From Myxococcales bacterium (GTDB taxonomy: Bacteria > Myxococcota_A > Polyangia > Haliangiales > Haliangiaceae), in the NCBI GenBank assembly GCA_016706545.1, contig JADJJK010000014.1:1-64000 (forward strand): a stretch of DNA of 64,000 nt, in the 5' to 3' direction. A program made the position numbers and the translations under genes. The notes beneath the pieces are model-generated. The model ran no database searches. It saw only the letters and a program-made list of their open reading frames with translations, and was not told the origin of the DNA. Each line of letters begins with the position of its first letter. Position 1 is the stretch's first letter. This document shows, piece by piece, positions 54,839-63,693 of this stretch.

Positions 54839-56430
54839 GAGGCGCCGCCGCGCTGGGCGCGGTGCTGGTGGCCGGCCACGCCGCGGCGTTCGTGCAGCTC
54901 GTGCAAGAGCCAGCGCCGGCCTTCGAGGTCACCGTGACCTCGGCCCCGGCGAGCGCCCACCGCACGCTGGAGGGTCAGGTGCCGCCGGCGTTGCGCGCGC
55001 GGGTGCGCCGCGAGGACGACGGCCGGCCCGCAGACGCCGCCGGCCTGCGACGCACGCGCTGGCGCGCCGAGTATCGCGGCGGCTACGCGCGCGCGGTGGG
55101 CGCGACCCAGCTCGTGGGGCCCTTCCAGGATCCGGCGGCGCCGCCGTGCAGCGGGCGCGTCGTCGTCGCCCAGGCCTTGCTCGACGACGGCGCGGCCAGC
55201 GCGGGCACCGTCGCGCACGTGGTGCGCCAGCTCCTGCAGCACCAGCTCGCGGACCAGGGCCAGTTCCCCATCGGCGAGTTCGGCGGCGTGCAGGCGCTGA
55301 CCCTGCGCTGGAGCGAGCTGGCGCGGCATCCGGAAGACGCGACGATGTTCGAGGCCAGGAGCGCGCCGCCTGGACAACCGCTGGGCTATCTGCGCGCCAC
55401 CGCGCTGCTCACCTTCGAGCGCGTGCAGGTGCCCGTGGTGCTGGCGCTGGTGCCGCGGGTCGAGGACGGACGCCTCGCCGTGTCCGTCTCCGCGCGCGCG
55501 CGCCTGGCCTTTGGCAACCGCGTGGCGCAGTGGCTCAGCGATCACCTCGGCGGAGATCGCCTGGCCAGCGCGGTGACCCGGCGTCAGCTCGGCGAGGTGC
55601 TACGCACCCAGCTCGAGCCGCCCCCGCCGCTGGAGCTGCCCGGCGGTGGCCAGCTCCGCTTTGCGCCGTGTGGCACCCCCCAGATCGTCGACGGCCAGCA
55701 CGGCGCGCTGGCGTTCTCGGTGGCGATCTCGCCGCTGCCCGGATACCCGCTGCACCTGCCGCCGCGCCTGTCACCGCCAGGCGCGCGTGCCCCCGGCGCC
55801 GAGCTGGCGATGAGCCCGGGCGCCCAGGTGTCGCTGGAGCTGACCCTCGACGCGATGAACGCGCTGCTCTTTGGCGCGTGGCGAGAAGGGCTGCTCGACC
55901 GCCAGCTCGCCGCGGCCGGGCTGGTGGAGCGCTTCCATGCAGATCCGCTGGTGGCGACGTACCTGTCGCTGCGCCTGACCCCGCCGCGCCTGACCTTGCC
56001 GCCCGTGGTGACCGCGACCGGCGGCGGCTTGCGCCTGGAGTCCGAAGCCGCCACCACGGTGCAGGACGGCGCGCGCCAGACGCTCGGCCGGGTGTGGACG
56101 GCGGTGCAGATCTCCGAGGGCTCTCCCGCCACGCCGCTGCGCGCCGAGCTCGCGGAGCTGGAGCTCACGTGTGAGGCTCGCGCCCACGTCCTGACGCCCT
56201 GCTACGCCGACCTGGTGCAGGCCATGCGCGCGCGGACGAGCGACTTCACCCAGCCGATGACCGACACCCTGTCCGGCCTCCTCGCGGAGCTGTTCGCTGG
56301 CCGCACGCTGAGCACCGAAGGGCTGCCCACCACGCTGCACTTGCTCCGCACCACGCCGCGCTTGCACGTGGAGGCGGCGCAAGGACAGGCCACGCTGCGC
56401 CTGGAGTTCGTGGCTGCGCTGCGGCCGTGA
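54835..56430 (+). CDS. Putative periplasmic lipid-binding (TULIP-like) partner of the fusion transporter
   Basis: 531 residues from GTG 54835 with an N-terminal hydrophobic segment (GAAALGAVLVAGHAAAFVQL) that acts as signal or anchor. I do not recognise a family with certainty. The stretch VSLELTLDAMNALLFGAWREGLLD and the later LRLTPPRLTLPPVV resemble BPI/TULIP-type lipid-binding proteins. Translational coupling to an MlaFE-like transporter makes a lipid-transfer role likely. Confidence in the fold is low; the coupling is seen directly. Confidence 0.5.
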
Positions 56431-56508
56431 GGACGATCCTCGCCCCTTTGGCCTGCGCGCCTCGGCAGGCACCTGGTACGAGCTCGGCGAGGGCGCTACC
56501 ATCGCCGC

Positions 56509-58080
56509 ATGGCCGTACGCTTGGCAGAGCTCCTTGGCGGGTACGTCGACATCCATGGCAGCGGCGACGTGCAGCCCCGGCAGGCCCACGGCCTCACCGC
56601 CCAGGCCCAGGACGATGCGGAGCTGGTGAAGATCTCGCGGCGCATGCACGGCTGGCGCGACCGCTGGCAGCGCAACGCCGGCCGCACGCTTCAGGAGCTG
56701 CGCACGTTCTTCTGCGATCCCGACCTGTCGGCGCAGGACGCCAAGGCCTGGATCGACACCTGGGTGTTCGCCTGCGATCACCCAGCGGCGTTCGAGCGCG
56801 CCATCGCCCAGGAGGATGGCCCCAGCGCGCTGGCCGGACCTGACGCGCTGGCGCTGTCTGCCAGCGGCTGGTTCGCCGAGCTGCGCGCGTACCTGCGCGT
56901 GCCGCCCGCGGTGAGCCGGGAAGAGCGCGTGATCCTCGATCGCCTGCTGACCGCGCACCGCTGGCCGGACCTGGCCCAGCTCAAGGCTCAGCACGGCGTC
57001 GACCTCAACCCGAACAACAAGCAGTTCGAGAAGCTCGATCCGTGGTGGCTGGGCGTCGCGGACGAGTCGCTCATCACCAAGCTCGGCCGCTGGCCCAACC
57101 TCGAGAAGTTCGTCGCCCACAGCAAGGACGCGCCGTTTGTGTACCAGGCCACCGCCGCCGAGGCCGCCGCGCCCATCGCCCTGCTGGCGGACTTTGGCAC
57201 CGGCCTCTACCACTCGCGCATGATCGCGCGCCAGCTCACCCGGCGCGCCCCGGCGTACGCCGTGCATCTGGGCGACGTGTACTACGCCGGCCGTCAGCGC
57301 GAGTTCGAGCAGTACTACACAGCGCCTCTGCGCGACGTGGTGCAGAAGACCAAGCTCTTTAGCCTGGCCGAGAACCACGAGCTGTACTCCGGCGGCAAGT
57401 GGTACCTGGACTTCCTGCGTGATCCGAAGAAGCGCGGCATCAGCCCCCAGCAAGGCAGCTACTTCTGCCTGCGCTTCCCGCGCCACCAGCTCATCGCCAT
57501 CGACGTCAACTGGCACAAGCGCCAGCGCTTCCTGCACCCCGCCTCGCTGCAGTGGCTCCGGGACCGCCTCGCCGAGGCCGGCGACCGCACGACGATCTTG
57601 CTGTCCGGAAGCGGCCCGTATGGATATGGCTCCCGCACCGCTTATACGCTCCTCAGCGACCTCTGGGACACCGTCAAGAGCGACCGCATCGCGGCCTGGA
57701 TCTGGGGCGATGATCACTATTGTGGCCTGTTCGATCGCGACGATCTGATCGCCCCATTTTATGGGAGCTGCATCGGCCACGGCGGCTACCCCGCCGCGCG
57801 ACAGGAGCTGGGCAAGCCGAGCTGGTGCAAGCCGCTGTGGGTGGAGGACGAGCCCCGCTTCCCGCGCTGGACCCGCCTGCGCCAGGACGTGATGAACAAC
57901 GGCTGGTGCCAGCTCCGCCTCGCCCCCGACGGCGGCTTCGCCCTGACCTACCTCGACTGGCTCGGCGCCAGACGCTGCCACGCCGACTTCGCCGTCACCG
58001 ACGGCCGCTCCCAGCTCCGCGCCCTGAGCCTGTTCCCGCGCCAGCAGACCGCAGAGCAGCCGCCGCCGCTCGAGGATTGA
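56509..58080 (+). CDS. Calcineurin-like metallophosphoesterase domain protein
   Basis: 523 residues. The N-terminal 200 residues are helical and unrecognised. A calcineurin-like phosphoesterase fold follows: LLADFGTG (first metal ligand D), VHLGDVYYAG (GD), a GNHE-like AENHELYSG with Gly and Asn-spacing altered, and WGDDHYCGLF in place of a GHxH motif. Missing canonical ligands mean activity is uncertain. There is no signal peptide. The last codons (about 58035-58079) form the left copy of a 45-bp direct repeat. Confidence 0.65.
   Translation: MAVRLAELLGGYVDIHGSGDVQPRQAHGLTAQAQDDAELVKISRRMHGWRDRWQRNAGRTLQELRTFFCDPDLSAQDAKAWIDTWVFACDHPAAFERAIAQEDGPSALAGPDALALSASGWFAELRAYLRVPPAVSREERVILDRLLTAHRWPDLAQLKAQHGVDLNPNNKQFEKLDPWWLGVADESLITKLGRWPNLEKFVAHSKDAPFVYQATAAEAAAPIALLADFGTGLYHSRMIARQLTRRAPAYAVHLGDVYYAGRQREFEQYYTAPLRDVVQKTKLFSLAENHELYSGGKWYLDFLRDPKKRGISPQQGSYFCLRFPRHQLIAIDVNWHKRQRFLHPASLQWLRDRLAEAGDRTTILLSGSGPYGYGSRTAYTLLSDLWDTVKSDRIAAWIWGDDHYCGLFDRDDLIAPFYGSCIGHGGYPAARQELGKPSWCKPLWVEDEPRFPRWTRLRQDVMNNGWCQLRLAPDGGFALTYLDWLGARRCHADFAVTDGRSQLRALSLFPRQQTAEQPPPLED
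58035..58079. repeat. 45-bp direct repeat, left copy
   Basis: 44 of 45 bases match 61034-61078. This copy forms the last codons of the phosphoesterase gene (RQQTAEQPPPLED). The two copies bracket about 2950 bp with the genes at 58139, 59267 and 60129. Confidence 0.9.
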
Positions 58081-58138
58081 CAAGTTCTCCGGCGACCGTC
58101 CGGCATGACGCCCCGGCGACCACCAGCGCGCTGAGCAG

Positions 58139-59059
58139 TCACAGGTCGACGCGGCGAACCGCGAAGGGGAGGTTCGGCGGCTGCGCGGGCATCGCGAACA
58201 GGCGGGCGAGCTGGCCCTCGACGACCCAGGCCGAGCCGCGCGCGACGGTGACGCCGGTCGGCTGGTCGAGGTCGGTGGCGAGCGCAGTGGCGGTGGCGGT
58301 GACGCCGTCGATCTTGACCTTCGTGAGCCTGCCGCTGCCCTCGGCGACGAGGAGCGTGCGGTGGTCGAGCGCCCGCATGCCGTCAGGGGCGGTCAACGCG
58401 GGGGTGACGGTGATCGGCTGCGCGGGGCCCGCCGCGCCGTCAGCGCCGATCGCGATGCGGTAGAGCCCCCCGGTGTCGAACTTGTTGACGAACACTGCGC
58501 CGTCGACCACCGCGAGGCCATCGAGTCCAAACCCGCCTCGCATCGCCGGCGCGAGCGCGGCGTTCTCGAGCCACGGCTCCAGCGCGGAGCCGCCCGGGGC
58601 CAGCCTGAGGACAGTGCCGTTGAACGAGTCGGTGACGTAGAGTGCGCCCGCGGCGTCGAACGCCAGGTCATTGCAGAACCGGTTCGAGCCGAGCCGGTAG
58701 GTGGCGCGCGCGGCGCCTTCGAGCGTGAAGCTGCGCACCTCGGTCTGGCGCTGGAACGCGGTGTCGATCGAGCACAACCACAGCTCGTTGCCGCGGACCG
58801 CGACGCCGGCGACGCCGGTGACGCCCGACGACGCTCCCACGACGACCGTGCCTTCGGTCTCGCCGTCCGCGAACGCGACGACCTGGCCCGTGACCAGGCT
58901 GCCGACGTAGAGCGTGCCGTCGGCGTCTGCGGACAAGCTCTCGGGGTAGTACGTGGCGCCCGGGAGCATGATCTCATCGGGCTGAGGCGTCACGTCGTCG
59001 CCGGTACAGGCGGCGAGCAGTGCGGTGGCGAGAAGACAGAGAGTGTGTAGCTTGCGCAT
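58139..59059 (-). CDS. Lipoprotein, SMP-30/NHL-type beta-propeller
   Basis: 306 residues from ATG 59059; signal MRKLHTLCLLATALLAAC. Repeated blades with the pattern LAFDAAGALYVTDSFNGTVL, LSADADGTLYVGSLVTGQV and VAVRGNELWLCSIDTA suggest a six-bladed propeller (SMP-30/gluconolactonase or NHL-like). Family members include lactonases and serum-paraoxonase-like hydrolases, but I see no complete metal site. It shares the cassette with an SDR and a LysR regulator. Confidence 0.7.
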   Translation of the reverse strand: MRKLHTLCLLATALLAACTGDDVTPQPDEIMLPGATYYPESLSADADGTLYVGSLVTGQVVAFADGETEGTVVVGASSGVTGVAGVAVRGNELWLCSIDTAFQRQTEVRSFTLEGAARATYRLGSNRFCNDLAFDAAGALYVTDSFNGTVLRLAPGGSALEPWLENAALAPAMRGGFGLDGLAVVDGAVFVNKFDTGGLYRIAIGADGAAGPAQPITVTPALTAPDGMRALDHRTLLVAEGSGRLTKVKIDGVTATATALATDLDQPTGVTVARGSAWVVEGQLARLFAMPAQPPNLPFAVRRVDL

Positions 59060-59266
59060 GAAGAGTCCTGGTGGTCGAGAGGTGGAGGTGATGCACACCG
59101 TGGTTGGCGCACCACTTGCAAAAAGGCGTGAGGTCGCGAGCAGCACAGCCCATCGGGATTTGGCAACCTGAGGTCGCCGGGGGGCGCGAGAGTCCTGCCG
59201 GCTCTGCGCAGGGCTTTCGCTCCGCTCCGCGGGGCGGAAGGTCATCGTCAGCAGCAGAGGTGAGGG

Positions 59267-60025
59267 TCAGAGCAACATGCCACCCGAGACCTCGATCCGC
59301 TGGCCGGTGATCCACGCTGCCTCCGGTGCGAGGAGCAGCGCCACCGCGTCACCGATGTCGTCCGGCACGCCCACTCGTCCGAGCGCGGTCATCCCCGCGA
59401 TTTGCTGGTTGAGCTGCTTGTTGTCGCGCACGACGCCGCCGCCGAAGTCGGTCTCGATCGCGCCTGGCGCCAGCGTGTTCACGGTGATCTTGCGCGGTCC
59501 GAGTTCCTTGGCCATGTAGCGCGTGAGCACCTCGATCCCGCCCTTCATCGCGGCATACGCGGCGTAGCCCGGGAAGGTAAACCGTGCCAGACCAGTCGAC
59601 ACGTTGAGGATGCGACCTCCGTCCTCGATCAGCGGCAGCAAGCGCTGCGTCAGGAACATCGTCGCCTTGAGGTGGACGCGGACGAGCTCGTCGAACTGAG
59701 CCTCGGTGGTCTCGGCGAAGCTCGCGTATACGCCGGTGCCGGCGTTGTTGAGGAGCGCATCGAACCGCTCGCGCTGCCAGTGCTTCGCGAGCGCGGACTT
59801 CACCGCGTCGGCGAACGCCGGGTACGCGGCGCTGTCGCCGACATCCAGGGGCAACGCGATCGCCTTGCGATCCTTGCGCTCGATCTCCTCGACGACCGCG
59901 CGTGCCGCCTCCGCGCTGGACTTGTACGTGAAGATGACGTCGACCCCACGGTCGGCGAGGTGGAGGGCCGAGCTCCGGCCGAGGCCGCGGCTGCCGCCGG
60001 TGACGAGTGCGATACGGGTGGTCAT
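59267..60025 (-). CDS. SDR-family oxidoreductase
   Basis: 252 residues from ATG 60025. GGSRGLG loop, LLNNAGTG, Ser in NVSTGLA and Tyr-x3-Lys in YAAYAAMK are the SDR catalytic set. It differs from the lipid-locus SDRs in sequence. It is divergent from the LysR gene, whose operator lies in the 103-bp gap, so it is probably the regulated target. Substrate unknown. Confidence 0.85.
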   Translation of the reverse strand: MTTRIALVTGGSRGLGRSSALHLADRGVDVIFTYKSSAEAARAVVEEIERKDRKAIALPLDVGDSAAYPAFADAVKSALAKHWQRERFDALLNNAGTGVYASFAETTEAQFDELVRVHLKATMFLTQRLLPLIEDGGRILNVSTGLARFTFPGYAAYAAMKGGIEVLTRYMAKELGPRKITVNTLAPGAIETDFGGGVVRDNKQLNQQIAGMTALGRVGVPDDIGDAVALLLAPEAAWITGQRIEVSGGMLL

Positions 60026-60107
60026 GATGCGTTTCCTTTCGAGGGATTGTCTCGACGTCATGTATAAAGACCCCGCGCCCACCGATAAACCGCCACTTTT
60101 CTGACAC

Positions 60108-60130
60108 ATTGTCCTTGGAGAGAAGACAAT
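60108..60130. promoter_or_regulatory. LysR-type operator (ATTGTC-N11-GACAAT)
   Basis: A perfect T-N11-A box: ATTGTC at 60108-60113 and GACAAT at 60125-60130, overlapping the LysR start codon (60129). An extra half site ATTGTC is at 60046-60051, close to the SDR start. The arrangement suits negative autoregulation and control of the SDR. Confidence 0.65.
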
Positions 60131-61028
60131 GACCATCGATCTCGAAGCGCTGGCCGCATTCCTCAAGGTCGCGGAGCTGGCCAGCTTCACCCGCGCGGCC
60201 GAGCAGCTCGCGATGCCGAAAGCACGAGTGTCCGCGCGCGTGCAGGCGCTCGAGGCCGAGCTGGGCGTGCGCCTGCTGCAGCGCACGACGCGCACGGTGC
60301 GATTGACGCCCGATGGCGAGCAGTTGATGCCGCGCGCGAAGCAGCTCGTGATCGAGGCTGACGAGCTCGCCACGCTATTTCAGGGCAGTCGGGCGCTGCG
60401 CGGGGTGGTGCGCGTCGACCTGCCGGTGTCGATGGCGCGCGACTTCGTGATCCCCCGGCTGCCCGAGTTCCTCGCGGCGCATCCGCAGATCGAGCTCCAG
60501 GTCAGCACCACGGATCGTCGCGTCGACGTGGTGCGCGAGGGCTTCGACTGCGTGCTGAGCGTGGGCAACCTGCGCGTCTCGGGCCTCGTCGCGCAGCGGC
60601 TCGGCGAGCTGACGATGGTGAACTGCGCGAGCCCTGTGTACCTCAAGAAGTTCGGGCTGCCGGTCGTGCTCGGCGACCTCGACCGCCATCTACTCATCAA
60701 CTACGAGCCGACGTTCGGCACGGTGCCACCTGCGTTCGAGTATCGCGACGGCCGCCGCTACGCGCTGTACCCGATGCGGAGCGTCGTCACTGTGAACACC
60801 GGGGACTCGTACCACACGGCGTGCTTGGCCGGGCTTGGCATCATCCAGGCACCGCGGCTCGGCCTCCGCTCGTTGCTCGAGGACGGCCTGCTAGTCGAGA
60901 TCCTCCCCGAGCTCGGCTCCGAGCCGATGCCGGTGTCGCTCGTCCACCCGCACGGCCGCAAGGTCCCCAAGCGCGTGCGCGCCGTGATGAGCTGGCTCGT
61001 GAACATGATCGTCCCGCGACTGATGTAG
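60129..61028 (+). CDS. LysR-family transcriptional regulator
   Basis: 299 residues. An N-terminal winged helix-turn-helix (FLKVAELASFTRAAEQLAMP, RVQALEAELGVRLLQRTTR) and a C-terminal periplasmic-binding-like effector domain (GVVRVDLPVSMARDFVIPRL, CVLSVGNLRVSGLVAQRLG). It is divergent from the SDR at 59267, its likely target. The effector is unknown. A repeat copy begins 6 bp after the stop, so the gene is the last of the flanked cassette. Confidence 0.9.
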   Translation: MTIDLEALAAFLKVAELASFTRAAEQLAMPKARVSARVQALEAELGVRLLQRTTRTVRLTPDGEQLMPRAKQLVIEADELATLFQGSRALRGVVRVDLPVSMARDFVIPRLPEFLAAHPQIELQVSTTDRRVDVVREGFDCVLSVGNLRVSGLVAQRLGELTMVNCASPVYLKKFGLPVVLGDLDRHLLINYEPTFGTVPPAFEYRDGRRYALYPMRSVVTVNTGDSYHTACLAGLGIIQAPRLGLRSLLEDGLLVEILPELGSEPMPVSLVHPHGRKVPKRVRAVMSWLVNMIVPRLM

Positions 61029-61033
61029 CGCCG

Positions 61034-61078
61034 CCCGCGCCAGCAGACCGCAGAGCAGCCGCCGCCGCTCCAGGATTG
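61034..61078. repeat. 45-bp direct repeat, right copy
   Basis: Matches 58035-58079 at 44 of 45 positions (one G/C difference). Here it is non-coding, 6 bp after the LysR stop. About 300 bp of DNA without a recognisable gene follow, up to the Uma2 gene. Confidence 0.9.
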
Positions 61079-61381
61079 CGCCCGCACCCTACTTCATTAC
61101 GCAGCACCGGCAGGATCCGCGCGCCGCGCCGCCCCGAGCCCCGCTGCGCCGCCCCGGTCCGCGCGCTGCCGCCAATGGTGGACCTGTGCGGTCGTTGAGC
61201 GCCGGGCAGACCGGTCTGCTGGGCATCTGGGGAGACGACGCGCTCGGCGAAGCTCACGAGGCGTGAGGAGGCAGCACGCGCAATGCCGCGTCTCGCACCA
61301 GGATTCACCCTGCGCCCTGGCCGAGCGCAAGGGTTGCAAGAACCTGCGATGACGCGCCCGTCTTTGGGGTACTCTTTCGAC

Positions 61382-61963
61382 ATGTCCGCCGCGGTTCCTC
61401 ATCACGTCTTCAGTTACCGCGAGTACCTCGAGCGGGAACGTGAGACCGGGCTCAAGCATGAGTTCTTGAACGGGCAGATCTTTGCGATGGCCGGGGGAAC
61501 GCCAGAGCACGCGCGCTTGATCGCGGCGGTGACCATCGCCCTGGGGCGCATGGTCGATCCGCGAAGATGTCGGGTCTTCTCCAGCGAGCTGAAGATCCGG
61601 GTTGCGGCGACCGGCCTCTCGACCTATCCGGACGTCACGGTGGTGTGTGGCGATGCGACGCGCGACGCCGAGGATCCCAATGCCCTCGCCAATCCCAGGC
61701 TCGTCGTCGAGGTCCTGTCACCAAGCACCGAGGCCTATGACCGTGGCGAGAAGTGGGCGCACTACCGGCGCCTCGAGTCGCTCGAGGCCTACCTGCTGGT
61801 GAGCCAGGTCCCCGAGCGGGTCGAGCTCTACGAGCGCATCCCCGCGGGGCAGGGCGACGCAGGCGCCTTCTCGCATCGCATGGCCGGGCGCGGAGAGGAC
61901 CTCGCGATCCGTTGCCTCGAGGGAGTGCTGCACGTCGACGACCTGTACCTCGGCGCGCTCTGA
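61382..61963 (+). CDS. Uma2-family (DUF820) putative endonuclease
   Basis: 193 residues from ATG 61382 (MSAAVPHHVFSYREYLERE). The PD-(D/E)XK-like fold of Uma2 is seen in TGLKHEFLNGQIFAMAGG, VFSSELKIRV, STYPDVTVVCGD and LVVEVLSPSTEAYDRGEKW. Such genes are numerous in myxobacteria and cyanobacteria; their biological role is not settled. It stands alone. Confidence 0.85.
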   Translation: MSAAVPHHVFSYREYLERERETGLKHEFLNGQIFAMAGGTPEHARLIAAVTIALGRMVDPRRCRVFSSELKIRVAATGLSTYPDVTVVCGDATRDAEDPNALANPRLVVEVLSPSTEAYDRGEKWAHYRRLESLEAYLLVSQVPERVELYERIPAGQGDAGAFSHRMAGRGEDLAIRCLEGVLHVDDLYLGAL

Positions 61964-62030
61964 TCCACCGGCACCTGGGGCTTTCAGCCCCGTCGGCGCC
62001 CCTGCCCGGAGCTCCCCGGCGAACGACGGC

Positions 62031-63380
62031 TCATTGCGCCTCCCGCACGAGGCAACCGCAGGTGACAGGCGCGACCTCGACCGCGACGCGCGCCGGGCCC
62101 GCGATGGCCTCCGCGGCGGCGCCCAGGCGCTTCTCATCCAGCGTGGCGCCCGGTGGCGGAGTGGTGCGCGGCGCGGCGCATGAGGCTGGCTCGACCGGCC
62201 GCGGCTTGCCGCAGGCGCTGGGGTCGATGCTCAGCGCCTCCCGGCTCGCCCAGCGCTCGAGCAGCTCGAGGGGGAGCCCGCTGGGGCGGCGGTTGGCCTT
62301 GCCTCGCACCTGCACGATGCGGCCCCGCACGGGATCGATCTCGATCGTCAGCACCGAGCGCACCTTGTCCTCGCAGAGCCAGCGGTGGCGCAGCGACCAG
62401 ATGCCCGCGTACCCCGACCGGCAACGCCCGGCGTAGCCGCCGACACAGTGCCGCATCTCGCGCCCCTCGCGGCGCAGCGCCTCGCGGTCGCACAGCTCCA
62501 CCAGGTCCCACTGCGCCACGCGCGGCTCCGCGGCGCTGCCGTCGATACGCAGGGAGAGCGCTGCCCACCGCGACGCCGGCCACGAGATGGCCCGCCGCGA
62601 GCGTCCCCCGTGCCCCACGACTGGCGCCTCCCGCTCGATGTCGCGCAGCAGCGCGACCACGGTCTTGCCCTGCAACGACACCTGCTCGCGGCGCGCGTCG
62701 AGATACGCCACCACGCGCGCGACATGCTGCGGCGCCAGCGCGTCGCCGCGCGCCACCATCCAGGTCAGCGCCTTGCGCCACCACGCGCCGTGCTCGATCG
62801 AGGCCGCGAGCGGCGTCGCGAGCACGGCCTGCGCCAGCGCCTCGCTGCCGCCAAGCCCCAGCACCTCGGCGCGGCGCAGCGCCGCCGTGAGCTGCACGTG
62901 ATCGGGCGTCCGCAGCAGCTCGTGCTCCATGCGCCGGGTCAGCGCGATGGGCAGCGGTAGCTGGCGCAAGGCTCGCCCACGCGCGTGCGCGATGAACCAC
63001 TGTTGCGCCCGGCGGTGCTCCGGCGTCCGTTGCTGCAGCCAGCACCACGCCAGAAAGCGCGGCACCGGATACTCGCCAAAGAGATGACTGGCCAGCGAGT
63101 GGGCCACGAGCAGCGGATGCCCCCACGCCCCAGGCCACGACTCGGGCGCGCGGATCACCGCCCGCTCCAGCCACAGCAGGTTGTACAGCAGCGTCGCGCC
63201 CACCACCCCGCCGCTCGGCGATGGCGCGTGCCGCAGCAACGAAGATCGCTGGCGCACCACGGCCACGAGCCTGTCGAGAAACCGCCGCCGATGCGGGCGG
63301 CCCTCCAGCTCACGATGGAGTTGATGCAAAGCGGTATCGACGCACCGCTGGGTGCGCCGGTGAAACGACTCGGACGACAT
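62031..63380 (-). CDS. PcfJ-like protein
   Basis: 449 residues from ATG 63380 with a GGGAG ribosome binding site. The C-terminal third holds the PcfJ signature: GREMRHCVGGYAGRCRSGYAG, SVLTIEIDPVRGRIVQVRGKANRRPSG. The N-terminal two thirds are helical (LVAVVRQRSSLLRH, ALTRRMEHELLRTP) and unrecognised. PcfJ was named in a conjugative plasmid, but related genes are common on chromosomes without conjugation genes; none are seen here. The last 50 residues are Pro/Ala-rich. Confidence 0.7.
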   Translation of the reverse strand: MSSESFHRRTQRCVDTALHQLHRELEGRPHRRRFLDRLVAVVRQRSSLLRHAPSPSGGVVGATLLYNLLWLERAVIRAPESWPGAWGHPLLVAHSLASHLFGEYPVPRFLAWCWLQQRTPEHRRAQQWFIAHARGRALRQLPLPIALTRRMEHELLRTPDHVQLTAALRRAEVLGLGGSEALAQAVLATPLAASIEHGAWWRKALTWMVARGDALAPQHVARVVAYLDARREQVSLQGKTVVALLRDIEREAPVVGHGGRSRRAISWPASRWAALSLRIDGSAAEPRVAQWDLVELCDREALRREGREMRHCVGGYAGRCRSGYAGIWSLRHRWLCEDKVRSVLTIEIDPVRGRIVQVRGKANRRPSGLPLELLERWASREALSIDPSACGKPRPVEPASCAAPRTTPPPGATLDEKRLGAAAEAIAGPARVAVEVAPVTCGCLVREAQ

Positions 63381-63693
63381 GACAGCTCCCGAAAGCAAAG
63401 AGGCGCTCGCCGAAGCGCGCGCACCAAGCAGCCTCCAGGACGGAGCCACGCTGACCGCCAAGCTGGCAGAACAGCGGCTGCTGACATGCACGCGCGCCGG
63501 CAGAGCCGATGCGACCTCGACAGGATCCCGACCGGAGCCTCGCTGGCCCGGCCGGTCTCCTGGCCTTACAGGAACTGCGCAAACATGGCCTCAAGCTGAA
63601 GGCAAGAGCGCAGGTTGTCAACTCCGAAGCTCGCGCCGTGGGTGTTTTTCGCGTCTGCTGTGGTTCACGCCCACGGCCATCGTGACCTGCGGC

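Noticed and set aside
61079..61381. Possible gene between the right repeat and the Uma2 gene
   Set aside because: Only short Arg/Ala/Pro-rich frames without motifs are present.
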